DNA of 64,000 nt. Source: Lycorma delicatula (taxonomy: Eukaryota; Arthropoda; Insecta; Hemiptera; Fulgoridae). Below, in pieces: positions 11,181 to 21,551 of this stretch (within the stretch, counting starts at the first letter, position 1; every line of letters starts with the position of its first letter). The stretch is taken from the NCBI RefSeq assembly GCF_047948215.1, contig NC_134455.1, positions 350,081,991 through 350,145,990 on the forward strand, written 5' to 3'. Position numbers and translations under genes: made by a program. The notes below the pieces were generated by a model that worked only from the letters and a program-made list of their open reading frames with translations, made no database searches and was not told the origin of the DNA.

Positions 11181-11535
11181 ACTGTTTGCCAGCACGGATG
11201 AAGGGGAACCGTGGTAAAACCTTGATGAAAGCAGCAGCATAAAATACATTAATAATTAAAAAATAAAAAAAGTTTAATTACATAAAATACGAAAAAACAT
11301 AAACTAATATTAAGATAAATGAATGTAAGTACGTACTAAATACAAAAATTAATTGTGTATGCTTAAGACCGCACGGCCGAAGTGAAAAGTTCTATGGGGA
11401 TCGAAAGAGTTTCGAACCAATGCATATATAACATTAATGATCTTTTTATTATGGATGTCATTATTCGGACGAATCAGGAATAAGACATAAATTAATATTA
11501 AATCTTTGTATAAACAGATCCAACAGTTTGTCTAT
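11181..11535. other. Unassigned AT-rich stretch
   Basis: Nothing recognised. Confidence 0.4.
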
Positions 11536-11622
11536 CTCGCATCATGCGAGAACCAACCGACCGATTGCTTTCATCAAGCAATACATTCCTGTTATCAGGA
11601 ATACATTCATCAGAATGCATTC
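11536..11622. repeat. Cluster of four short perfect hairpins
   Basis: Four inverted repeats lie within 87 bp: CTCGCAT-C-ATGCGAG (11536-11550), ATTGCTT with AAGCAAT (11564-11582), ATTCCTG with CAGGAAT (11585-11602), and the palindrome GAATGCATTC (11613-11622). The first two and the spacer before the fourth share CATC in or near the loop. Function unknown. Confidence 0.7.
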
Positions 11623-11904
11623 CTGTTACCGCAAGGAAAGTTTTAAGACATAGACCGAGTCCCTAGCCCCCTTAGGGTGAAGCTTTGAATTAAATATATT
11701 CATAAAAGAAACAAAAGATTAATCCTTTTATTTCATTATTAATTTCTGTCACCATGGCAACAGAAATAAGTTATGAAGTTTTCGTCGTTAAATGTGTATG
11801 TTCTTTAGATACCTTAGTTACTACTACTGTTCTATCTTTTGTAACTTAGTTTCTTTTTCAGATTTTTATAAAACCTGAACACTTTAATTGTTATTTATCA
11901 GTAT
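11623..11904. other. Unassigned stretch
   Basis: Nothing recognised beyond AT-rich sequence. Confidence 0.4.
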
Positions 11905-12110
11905 TAATCTCACAACCATGAGGGTAACGATCACTGCCGGGGTTCAAGGGGCGGAGTCCTCTTGCTAGATGGTAAAGGTGATCAAAGCGTGTTCTGCGGC
12001 CCTCGGGTAGGCCCCATGGCCTCGCAAGGTCCCAGGACCGCTTCCTTGGTTCGCCTGGGCCGAACTTGACCTCAGGGTTCTAAGCGAGGAGTCCTCTGGC
12101 TAGTAATATA
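11905..12110. other. GC-rich island with direct repeats
   Basis: A sharp GC-rich patch in AT-rich surroundings. It contains two direct copies of a GAGTCCTCT(T/G)GCTAG motif about 135 bp apart, near its two ends. It resembles the GC-rich 3' untranslated segments of R1-type LINEs at 14060 and 26610 in composition, but I see no clear sequence match. Confidence 0.4.
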
Positions 12111-13214
12111 CGAGTATAAATAGATAAAATTATTTATTTTCATTCGTGTAATCATTATATCTACCATGTTTGTACTTCTGTGTAGCAATTATTCTGATGA
12201 ATTGATACATAACAATTAGTCCTCCTGTGGTTGCTTTAGTAAATCATTATTTTCATAATTCATGAATGAATAATCGGACTGGTGGTAACTAAAATAAGAG
12301 ATAAATATTTTTTTATTGACTACTTTTGAAATAACTAAAAAGTAAAATTAGTTAATTGTAGTTCCATATTTTGTTGTACATTCATTTGGGTCATTCCCCG
12401 TATTTAAATTTAATATGATTTTTATGAAATCAATTAAAGGCTTCTATAATTGTTTCGAGAAATCCATATTAAAATTCTCAATCAAAATCAACGGTAACTG
12501 ATGTAAGTTAAGATTTAGCAAAGCAAACCCTGCTTTTGTATAAATGAGCAAATTCTTACGAATGAATTCGATGATTTTATTTACACTTTGATTAGGTAAA
12601 ATGTAAATACTCAGCAAAAATTGGCTCACCCAAGTTTACACGAATAATCGTTTCACTTTACAAACTAATGAATAAGACTTTTTCAATTTCTATCCAAAAA
12701 TACGCGGCGCGCCTAAAGAAGATTTCACTTGAAAAATAACTAAAAAAATAATTCATAATTCAGATGACTTTTAGGAAAATTATTTGAGTACATATTTATG
12801 TACACGTTGAATAGAATTAAAAATATTCAGGTATTTAAAAAATAATAATATAAAAGTTCATCATCAAAAAAATAAATTATGTGTTTATGTAAAAGAATTT
12901 TTTTTTAAATATTATTTTAAATAAGTTACGGGAAAACCATTTTTAAATGGTTTGACAATTTATTACAATTAACACAAAGCTATAAATCTATCCTTTCTTG
13001 TAGAACTGAAGTATATTTTTGAGTTATACAAAACCCATTCTGTTGTCTGTTTTGATGAAATTATTATTTATGAAGTAATTAATGATTAAAACATTTAAGT
13101 GGCTGAAATTTTAAAATTTTCAAAGTTAATTATTTTGTACAAGATGTTGTTTGGAACACACGCAATAAATATTATTAAAATATCTCAACGTATTCTTAAG
13201 ATATAATTTATTTT
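12111..13214. other. Unassigned AT-rich stretch
   Basis: No gene recognised. A 61-codon frame on the minus strand (12444-12629) has no recognisable motif and is treated as chance. Confidence 0.5.
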
Positions 13215-13545
13215 CGAATAAACACCGAAATAATCCGCCATTATGGATTAAAGAAATTAAAGAAGACATGCAAGAATTAAATTTGACTTATGAAGATTTA
13301 CTTAATAAATCCGAAAAATTAAAATTTGTTATTAAAGATTCGAATACCAACTTTAAAGTAAGAACTTTTAATTATACAAAAAGGGTTTATTCAGAAGAGG
13401 ATCGTAAAGCAAGATCATTAAGAATGACTAAATATTGGGAGAAAGTAAAAGCTAAGAACATAAAGGCCAAAAGATTGGCAAAAAAGACTTGAATTATTCT
13501 GACTGAAGTGGTCCTTTGCGGTCTTAAAAGAAAAAAAAGCAGACG
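13215..13545 (+). pseudogene. RTE-like LINE C-terminal end
   Basis: The frame reading WIKEIKEDMQELNLTYEDLL, then RVYSEEDRKARSLRMTKYWE and a Lys-rich tail, is open from about 13238 to the stop at 13490-13492. The pattern W-K-E-x-x-E-D followed by S-E-E-x-R-K-x-x-S-x-R-M-x-x-Y-W is the typical C-terminus of RTE-like insect LINEs. The reverse transcriptase and endonuclease domains are missing, so this is a 5'-truncated insertion of about 300 bp. The first ATG in frame at 13268 is unlikely to be a real start. Confidence 0.6.
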
Positions 13546-13814
13546 AAAAACGAAGCAAGATAGAGCATTTGTCCACATGAACCTTTTTTATTCATTTTGA
13601 ATCAGTCCCTTAAATTTGGCCAACACCTTCCGAGACACTAAATAATAATAATAATAATAATTTTTTTTACGTTATTAAAAAGCCAAATTGGTCTTGGCGT
13701 AATCCAGTTACTGTGAGCAGAGGAACATAGGAGCTCAAACACAGAATTCAGAATTAGTTTTTCAGAACTAAACTAATGAGATGAACTTACTAATACGGAT
13801 AACAGAAATCAATT
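13546..13814. other. Short unassigned stretch
   Basis: Contains an (AAT)n run near 13640-13660. Nothing else recognised. Confidence 0.4.
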
Positions 13815-14055
13815 CGTATATATCCCAAATTGTGTGCACTGCGGTCAAGGAGACAATCCCTGCCATACCTTTTTTGAATGTAGACGTTGGAAGGATCTTA
13901 AAGCAAGATATAACATACAAGAGATTACCTCGAAAACTAAAACAAAGCATATGCTGAGAGGTAAAGTGGAATGGCTGACAATAGAGAGATTCGAGGCTGA
14001 GGTTATACGAGCAAAGGAAGTGGATTACAAGAAGTGGGAGGAGTTACTTTAAGAA
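13815..14055 (+). pseudogene. R1-like LINE ORF2 C-terminus
   Basis: The frame contains CVHCGQGDNPCHTFFECRRW, a C-x2-C-x7-8-H-x4-C zinc-knuckle of the kind found at the C-terminal end of R1-clade LINE proteins, followed by HMLRGKVEWLTIERFEAEVI and a stop at 14050-14052. The second open frame start (ATG at 13834) lies inside the zinc finger, so it is not the true start. RT and endonuclease are absent: a 5'-truncated copy. The GC-rich 3' region follows immediately. Confidence 0.7.
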
Positions 14056-14320
14056 AAAAAAAATAACGACCGAGACCAGGCTCTGGGGCAGGACCCGGGA
14101 ACAGTATAGTCGGGCCCGGTGTCCCTGGCCTTAGTGATTAGGGGCAGAGGCAAGATGAAAATAATGAAAAGTTCCGGAACCGGTAAGCCGACCTGCCATG
14201 CCGGACGTACTGCCAGTAGGCGGGAAGGCTCATTAGAGTTGCTAGAACACTCCCCTGGGCTGAGTAATACTTGATTGTTGAGCCGGCCCAGGAGAGCAGG
14301 GAGCAAACAAAAAAAAAAAA
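14056..14320 (+). repeat. R1-like LINE 3' untranslated region with A tail
   Basis: GC-rich sequence directly after the stop codon, ending in a run of about 12 A. It shares the order AACCGG(T/C)AxGC...CC(C)TGGGCTG with 26610-26865, which points to the same LINE family. GC content contrasts sharply with the flanks. Confidence 0.7.
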
Positions 14321-14439
14321 TCCCTATATATTGTTTTAAATTTTTTTCATCGACTCTACAAAAGCTAAATCTTTTTTATACTTAACGGCCACAGAGAATT
14401 ATCTTTTACCGGTGCAATTGTTGAACCAAAGAGAGTTAT
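14321..14439. other. Unassigned AT-rich stretch
   Basis: Nothing recognised. Confidence 0.4.
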
Positions 14440-14800
14440 TTACATTTTATGATTTCTGGATCTTTTAAGGGAAGTGTGAACAAACGATTGCTGAATACTA
14501 TCTTAGTCTAGCATTCATTGATATCGATTTCATATTAAATAAATAAATGGTAGGCTAGTTCCATTCTATTGATTGTTGTTCTGATAGCTTTCTTTTCATA
14601 GACTTCGGCTTTATCTAACGTAGGTAATTGAATTTTCCGTTTTTGTTAATTTTCCCATATGCCGTTATTAATTTTTCGGGGCTAATTTGATATATATTCG
14701 TCATGAATTCTATTTTCTGGAAGGAGATTTGTAGTTGTGTCCTTTCTTTTTGTTGTTCTTGTAATAACGTTTGTTTATCTATTTTTATTTTCAAACACAA
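14440..14800 (-). pseudogene. RTE-like LINE reverse transcriptase fragment
   Basis: On the minus strand one frame reads LQISFQKIEFMTNI...EKLITAYGKINKNGKFNYL, the palm-to-thumb segment of RTE-like elements, followed by KAIRTTINRMELAYHLF. It is related to the copy at 3000-3925. Both the catalytic core and the C-terminus are missing or unreadable. Confidence 0.6.
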
Positions 14801-14999
14801 TTACATATTTTATTTTTGATAATAATAATAAAAAGAAACCTCCAATAAAACAATTACTGTAATATAACATAAAATGTGTAACTTGTATGAAAATTTAGGT
14901 ACTTTCTGCTGATCTGCTGATAAATTCATGCTGAGGTTACCTACCATCACAAAACATTTTATAAAGCGAAACAGAAATTCTGAGATAAACTGCCAGCAA

Positions 15000-15475
15000 C
15001 TTAAAATAGTAATAATTTATAAATACTGTTATCCTTAAACAGTAATCTCTTAACAATTTCTTCAGTAATTATGTAGAATATTAACTTTTCAATTTCATCG
15101 ATATCTAGTAATCGTACAAATAACAGAACATTGTATTTTCTAAAGTTTCTTGATTCCTTTATATTATAGGTAAATAATTGTACAACTTTGGAGCCATAAA
15201 TAAACAAAAATGTCTACACAGTTTCAATTTTGAAAAAGGGAACACAAATTCATCATTCCTATTTAAATAACTCATATGTGACATATATGTGCGTTACTTT
15301 ATACAAATTAAACCTTTTATAAACAATTTTAGGATTAAAAACATACAAATATCTTTAAGGAAGGATGCTAAATTTAAAAAAAAAATGGAAAAGTTTCCCT
15401 TAATCTATTTCAATGAGAAATCTTTCTTATTACATGTTATTGTGCTACCAATAATGGCTGTATATTAGAATAATA
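15000..15475 (-). pseudogene. LINE reverse transcriptase C-terminal part (distal half of split element)
   Basis: Read on the minus strand from the mariner insertion point: SNIQPLLVAQ*HVIRKISH and RLRET, then (in other frames) FMAPKLYNYLP and NIKESRNFRKYNVLLF..LLDIDEIEKLIF. These are the standard landmarks that follow the thumb in this LINE type (LQKKxIRxI, LYNxLP-x-IK). It continues the fragment at 16398-16950 across the inserted mariner. Several stops and frameshifts; no RNase H domain is seen. Confidence 0.75.
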
Positions 15476-16396
15476 CTAGGCTCGGCTGATAAATGCATAT
15501 TTGCACACTAGCGTGCTACACGGAGACAAAAGGTACTATTGAGTTGAGCGTGGCAGCACATGATAGCTAAAATCCCCCTTTACAAACCTGCGATAATGAG
15601 TTGAAATCCGTTTACCGTTTTATTTTCAATAGCAGTTAAAATAGAGTCGAGTACGGCCAATATGTCAACACGATTAAAACAGCGCTCAGTGATCGAACTT
15701 TCAACAGCAAAAAATGTAAATCCTACGATTATTTTTCATCGTTTAAAAGCGGTTTGGTATTGAAACCGTTGAGAGGAGTACTGTGAATAGGAGGCGTTGA
15801 AATTTTGGGAAGTGAAGCTGGTAAAGCGACAATCGGGGACGCATCTCGCAGCGGACGACCGGTTTCTGTGACTGACGAAAAACATCGAAAGGAGGTAAAC
15901 TATTTGCTTCAAAGTGATCAGCGAATCATCCAGCAACGCATCGTTGTTCAGTTTGGCATATCTAAAGAACGAGTAGGCCATATTATCGAGCGATTGGGTT
16001 ACCGTAAAATCTGTGCAGATGGGTACCGCGCGAACTCTCTGATGGCTCTCTGCAAGCTGAAGTTTGATCCTTTTCACATTCGCCATACTCGCCGGACTTC
16101 GTTCCGTGCGATTTCCACTTCTTCCCTCATCTCAAGAGGGATCTCAAAGGTAATCATTATACCACCAACGATGAGGTGAAGGAAGCTGTGCCAACTAGGA
16201 TTCGAGAAAGACCGCCAGAATTTTTCAGTGACGGAATGCAAAAACTTGTCACACGTTGGGTAAAGTGTATCAGTGTAAACGGGGATTATATTAAAAAATA
16301 AATACTGCATTTTGTAGCTAAGCTATTGTATTTTATTCATTTCAATATCTCTTTTCATTGGTGCATGTATGTACAAAATTTATCAACCGAACCTCT
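15476..16396 (+). mobile_element. Mariner element, internally deleted, with terminal repeats and TA duplication
   Basis: The ends are related inverted repeats: AGGCTCGGCTGATAAAT on the left and, reversed on the right, AGGTTCGGTTGATAAAT, each next to a TA dinucleotide (15474-15475 and 16397-16398). Inside are an N-terminal half of a mariner transposase and the last part of its catalytic domain, joined by a deletion. It sits inside a LINE on the opposite strand. Confidence 0.85.
15661..16302 (+). pseudogene. Mariner transposase, frameshifted and internally deleted
   Basis: Starts at an ATG giving MSTRLKQRSVIEF-type sequence, then NVNPT and FHRLKAV, the first helix-turn-helix region. After frameshifts comes GKATIGDASRSGRPVSVTDE and SKERVGHIIERLGYRKICA, the linker and second DNA-binding helix-turn-helix. 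The catalytic core with the first two aspartates is deleted. The frame resumes at SPYSPDFVPCDFHFFPHL, which carries the third catalytic aspartate region, and ends at VNGDYIKK and a stop near 16301. Family: mariner, DD34D-like by the SPDxxPCDFHxFPHL motif. The protein cannot be active. Confidence 0.85.
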
Positions 16397-16397
16397 T

Positions 16398-16950
16398 ACA
16401 TATCTCCCGAAGTTATATATTAATTTCGATTCTATCAAGGAGTGATACAACAGCTTTAATAAGCTTTGTTGTAAAATCTTTAAGAAATAAAATTTATATA
16501 TACTTAATATTATTTCTTCCTTCCAAGACAGATTTGTATCTAAAATTACTCCTAGATACTTGATCCTATTTGCCTGGTTATAGTTCGACACGTACAATTT
16601 ATGTTTGTAATTGACAGTTTACAAACTGTAATTATAAATTAAAGTTTAAATTGAGATATTTTACGCTGTATAACACTTCTGGCAGAAATTTTAATTGAAG
16701 TTATATACTTTATCTTCATTATATTTAAACTTAAGCCGTATTTAATTATCCATCATCTAATTCTCATAAGAGTTTTTTCAATATTTTTCCTTATTCCGTA
16801 TACACTTTCGTAATCTAATGCTATATCATTCTACTAACGTTATCCCTCTACCATGGTTTTAATAAGCTTATTTGCTTTACTACTCTTTCTACAGAATCTG
16901 ATATGATAGCCAGTTCAATTACTGACACTACTAGTCTATTGTAATTTTTA
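16398..16950 (-). pseudogene. LINE reverse transcriptase fragment (proximal half of split element)
   Basis: Minus strand frames give DIALDYESV (decayed catalytic region), RIRRWIIKYGLSLNIMKIKY, then IKYLGVILDTNLSWKEEI and LLKLLYHSLIESKLIYNF, the thumb of a LINE reverse transcriptase. The frame then runs into the mariner terminal repeat at 16396. The 5' half of the element (endonuclease, fingers) is missing. Confidence 0.75.
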
Positions 16951-17708
16951 TTTACTTATTTTTTTTTAAGAAAGATATGTTTCATTAAAGTTTACATCGA
17001 TAAGCAAAACTGAACCGTCATATTTTACGTAACAATAATTCTTGTTATGTAAAGATAATAGACGAACAAGAAGAATGAAATACTAAACACTGGATTGTCT
17101 TTTCTTCAACTTATTTTTAAAAGAGTAAAGTCCACGTCGACTATTTTTCCTATGTTATTGTATGTCCTACCTTCTAATCAATAAAAATATCTCCAAAAGG
17201 AAGCGAATTTATGAACTCGTTTTACTTTTACTTAGGAAGAGAAGTTTATTTTCAAGTTTTTAAATAAGTTATACTAAGTTTAACTTATTTAAAAACTTGA
17301 AAATAAACATTAAAACAGTGAATTCTGAAACTTTTGAGTCTACATTAATAAAATATTTTCTAATAAATTTAAAATCACCCAAGTAATTCATCTGAAATTT
17401 TATATTTTTTTATTTAAAATACCAAAAAATATTACTGAGACACGCCAATATTAACTGAACATATCCAGCTATTTTGCTAATCCCCATGATAAACCAACGA
17501 ATTTAATTTGTTAATTTCCCGAATGGCTTCATCGAAATCTAACCCAATATTATTAATTAACGTTTTAATTTATTAATAAAAAATTAAACCAGATGATTTT
17601 ATAATAATCCTACTTTTCTATTTTTTTTTATTGTAAAAAGTTAAAAGTATATATTTTATCTTAAAATAAATGTAAAATAATCCATAATTTTTAACATATA
17701 TACTCGTA
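16951..17708. other. Unassigned AT-rich stretch
   Basis: Contains a short inverted pair near 17245-17310 (AAACTTGAAAATAAAC and its complement around AAGTTTTTAAATAAGTT) but no gene. Confidence 0.4.
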
Positions 17709-18856
17709 TGCAGACTGTTTCTAAAATGGTAAGCTGGCTATACGTTTTCGGATTCTACTTGTAAAACAAAACATAAAATATCCTTAGAAAAAAATGGCAA
17801 TTTTTCCTTCCTTCTCCCCCTGTCCGCCATTTTGTTACTTTTATATAAAAATTTATATCTCAAGTTCAGATAGACGAATCACATTAATAGGTGGTAAGCG
17901 TCTTTGTAATAAAGTTTTAAAATTAGCGAAAAATCAGGACTTAAATACCTTCGCAAATGACAAAATAGCGGCCATTTTTTATTTTCAATCCGATATATTT
18001 CCATAAATATAAGTTTTATCAAAATGTATGTTATTGCTAAAATATTAAACCTTTTATTTTGAACAAAATGACTTTTTTTAAATCGTTTAAAAATAGCCGA
18101 ATTACGGCAGAAAATTGATATTTTAATTTTGTGTCCGTTTTCATGTTCTCCACTTCACGTTCAATTCGATGAAATGTTAATTGATTTTATTTATTGTTAA
18201 CTATAGTTTTTTTAAATTAGTATAAAATTAAATAATTTTCTCATAATAATAGACCTAATAATTATGACACAAAATTACATCACTTTTCTCCCACACTTCG
18301 ACTATTTGTTAACCGATTTTTAAAAAATATGTCATTTTGTTTAAAATAAAAGGCTTAATATTTTTGCAAATAACATAAATTTTGATAAAACTGATATTTA
18401 TAGAGATACAACGGATTGAAAAATTAACATGGCCGCCATTTTGTAATTTGCGAAGGTATTTAAGTCCTCATTTTTTGCTTATTTTAAAACTTTATTAACA
18501 AGACGCTTACAAAATATTAATTTGATTCCTGTAACGGAACTTGAGAAATAAATTTTTATATAAAAATAACACAATGGGGGACAAGGGGAAAACGAAGACG
18601 AAATTGTCATTTTTTCTAAGGATATTTTTTGTTTAGTATTACAAGTAAAATCCAAAAAGTATAGGTAAGTTTTATATAGTTTCTTTATTTTATTATTTTA
18701 ACTTTTATATTTTAAAGACTTCGTCGCAGACGAAGTCTATAAATACCGTCTTATTAATAAAAATTCCGGGCGATGATAACGCTCAGGCGTTTTTCGCCCC
18801 CAAACAAAAAAAGAAAAAAAAAAGTATAGCCAGCCCACCATTTTAGAAACGCTCTG
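17709..18856. mobile_element. Foldback-type MITE with arms of about 450 bp
   Basis: The left half (17709-18180) is repeated as reverse complement in 18240-18856. The ends match over GTTTCTAAAATGG and GCTGGCTATAC and abut TA at 17707-17708 and 18857-18858, consistent with a mariner/Tc1-type target duplication. The right arm carries an extra segment at about 18672-18815 with its own hairpins. No coding capacity. Probably moved by a transposase supplied elsewhere. Confidence 0.85.
18672..18815. repeat. Extra structured segment in the right foldback arm
   Basis: Absent from the left arm. Contains AGACTTCGTC-GCA-GACGAAGTCT (18716-18738, ten perfect base pairs) and a nested stem: GGGCGA (18768) with TCGCCC (18794), enclosing AACGC-TCAG-GCGTT. 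Could be a later insertion or a loss in the other arm. Confidence 0.6.
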
Positions 18857-18918
18857 TAATTTAATCGCTCTGCATTTTAGAATCGCTTCAGGCGACTTAC
18901 TCGTAAACTACACACAAC

Positions 18919-19702
18919 AAAAAAAAAATTACCAAAATAAGTTACTCGGATTGAAGGGGTGGACATCACATGTTGACCGTGTATTTAACCTTGACCGTTA
19001 TTTCAAGGTTATCACGACATTTTAAAATGACCTATTTTTGACCTCGCCAATGAAAAGAGCGTAAAATGTTACACTGGAATACGTGGTCACACATATGACC
19101 TTGGAACTCTTTTGAAGGTCATACAACGTAATATTCATATTCCAGGTCATTTATCTCAGAGACTATAAGAAAGAGCATAAAAATGACTTTACAGAAGTTA
19201 TGTGGATAGAAGGGGAACATCGACTCCCTTCGAAAAAAAGTCGACACTGACGGGTCGTCGACGTTTTTCAAATGGAATTACCTTTTTCAATATCGCCAAT
19301 GGAAAGAGTGAAATATGTCGACATACTTGAATTTAGTCATAATGTTTGATGTTTGTTTTATTTTTTTTTAGGTTCTTGCAGTTCATGTTTTAGGAGTTAA
19401 TCACATTCGGAATCCGATCAATCCTCTCCTCAGAACTTAGAACCAGTGACGGTAAATATGTGCGAAAAGAATCTAGCACCCTTATTAGCCGTATGACCTT
19501 TAAAAAAGGTCCAAGGTCATATATGTAACCACACATTCCAATTTCAAATTCTCCGTTTTTTTTCCTTTGGTGGAGTCAAAATTAGGTCATTCAATTTGAA
19601 AAATGGTGTTAACCTTGCAATAACGGTCAAGGTCAAATCTAAGGTCACCATGAACTGTCCCTCTCCAATCCGAGTAACTTTTATTTAGATCATTTTTTTT
19701 TT
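18919..19702. mobile_element. Foldback-type element rich in AGGTCA motifs
   Basis: Arms of about 220 bp (18919-19150 and 19488-19702) are reverse complements, starting at A/T runs and AGTTACTCGGATTG on both ends. Within the element I count ten exact AGGTCA or TGACCT hexamers. No coding capacity. No clear target duplication seen. Confidence 0.8.
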
Positions 19703-19937
19703 TGCGAAATTTACGATATAAGGTTACATCTGTTCCCGTTGCAGTCAGAGAATGTTTAGATAGTCAGGACTGTGCCCCCTGGACTTCCCTATGTTCATTA
19801 AACTCATACTTGTGAAAAAAATTATGGTAAATAAAAATTAAAGCCTGTTCAATTTATATAAATTATCAGTGTGTTGTTATACGTTCAGAAAAACGTTTGG
19901 GTCAGTACAAGACCCACTAACTGGTCTTTAGATTTCA

Positions 19938-20106
19938 GTGGCGCCGGCATCCATGGCGCGAGTGGTAGCGTCTCGGACTTTCATCCGGAGGTCCCGGGTT
20001 CGAATTCCGGCCAGGCATGACATTTTCACACACGGTACAAATCATTCATCTCATCTTCTGAAGCAATACCTAACGGTGGTCCCGGAGGTTAAACAAATAA
20101 AAAAAT
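19938..20106 (+). repeat. SINE-1 copy, full length
   Basis: Head GCGAGTGGTAGCG, B box GGGTTCGAATTCC, body ATCTTCTGAAGCAATACC, tail GGAGGTTAAACAAATAAAA. One of the best preserved copies here. Confidence 0.9.
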
Positions 20107-20735
20107 TCCAGTCGCGGCTTCGCTCGTGAAATACATTATCAGAATTACAGATATAAATTATCATCACAATATTAGCACATCTCAAAAAGATTGATTCAAT
20201 AGTGGTAGCATAAAATGGTAAAAATATAAAATCAATTTATGTATTTTTAACCCTTAAAATAGTAAAATACAAAAAAAACCGAAAATAGTTTTTATGATAT
20301 TTATCTGAAAAGTATTTACAGATTTATATCGAGTTATATCTCGTTAAGTACAGTCGAAAATGGGGAAAATATGCAATCATTTTGCCAAATTTAATTTTAC
20401 CTTTCTTCACCGTTTTCAAGGTCGAATTTCAAAAAAAATCTATAAAGTGGGTTTTAGATATACTCATGAAAATTACATTTAACAAAAGCCAAATGATAAC
20501 TACAATGATAACTTCAATGATTGATAACTACAACTAAATTTAAAAAAAAAAAAAATTGTAATTTTCATTGTACTCGATTTTAACCCTTTAAAATTAAAAT
20601 TTCAAAAAGTCCTTCCTTAGTGGGCACATACCCGTAATAGGTATAAGTATAAGTATACAAATTTTCATCCGTTTATTTTTAATAGTTTTTGCTAAATATT
20701 GATTATGAATCACTTATATTCATAGACGCTAGTCC
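20107..20735. other. Probable interspersed repeat of unknown class
   Basis: AT-rich with a motif CGCGGCTTCGCTCG near its start that recurs in part (GCGCGGCTTCACCC) at 20840, so 20107-20860 may be one element. No gene. Confidence 0.4.
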
Positions 20736-20736
20736 A

Positions 20737-20823
<87 letters not shown>
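20736..20823. repeat. (TA)n microsatellite flanked by a 9-bp inverted repeat
   Basis: About 88 bp of almost pure alternating TA with a few G or C interruptions. Flanked by ACGCTAGTC on the left and GACTAGCGT on the right. Confidence 0.9.
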
Positions 20824-20824
<1 letters not shown>

Positions 20825-20859
20825 GACTAGCGTTCCTCCGGCGCGGCTTCACCCACAAT

Positions 20860-21551
20860 GTTTTTTTGATAGCATAGTTATTTATTTATTAATAAATAAA
20901 AGTTATTTAGTCAAAAATATTGTCTTTAGATTTTCATTAAATCCTGATAAAACGGTAAATAAAAATGATTATAAAAATATAGAAGGAACATGCGATAAAT
21001 AACGGATTGTTTAAGACTAACAATTAAATATGTATGACCCTGATAAGGGCCTATTTAGAATGTAGAAATAATGTTGTTTGAGATATTTTTATTCCAGTAC
21101 TTCCTTATAAAGAATATTTGCACTTTTTTGTGGTGCTAGAATTAATAAACTGCTTTTTTCGCGTAGCATCTGTGTACCTCGCTCATCGTTTTTTAGATGT
21201 TGCCTTGATAACAGATGAGGCTGTCAAACGTTGGTGGTCAGTTATGGTGGTTCGTATGCCTCAACATTACCAATGGATAAATCACCAGAAAAGCGCATCC
21301 TTAGTACAGAGTGAACGTCGTTACAGAAGTAGTATAAAGTTCACAATTCGGTAAACCTCGAATACAGATGAAAGTAATCTATCAGCCGCTACTACCATTA
21401 AGTCGAACCATTAGACACTTGACAATGATTTTGAAAATGTTTCATCAGAATATTGAGTTTAAATTGATCATTCTTAAAAAGGGATTAGATTATATATCTA
21501 AAATTCCATCACTCTAATCAATTTATAAAAAAATCTGATGTGTACACCACA
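20860..21551. other. Unassigned stretch
   Basis: A 78-codon open frame at 21118-21354 starts at a non-ATG codon and has no recognisable motif. Nothing else seen. Confidence 0.4.

Noticed and set aside
15736..16086. 116-codon minus frame
   Set aside because: Antisense shadow of the mariner transposase.
18919..19702. CRISPR-like array because of repeated short motifs
   Set aside because: Motifs are six bases, irregularly spaced and in both orientations, in a eukaryotic foldback element.
20689..20877. Tyr/Ile repeat peptide
   Set aside because: Translation of the TA microsatellite.
21118..21354. 78-codon open frame
   Set aside because: No recognisable domain, non-ATG start, no homologous copy in the window.
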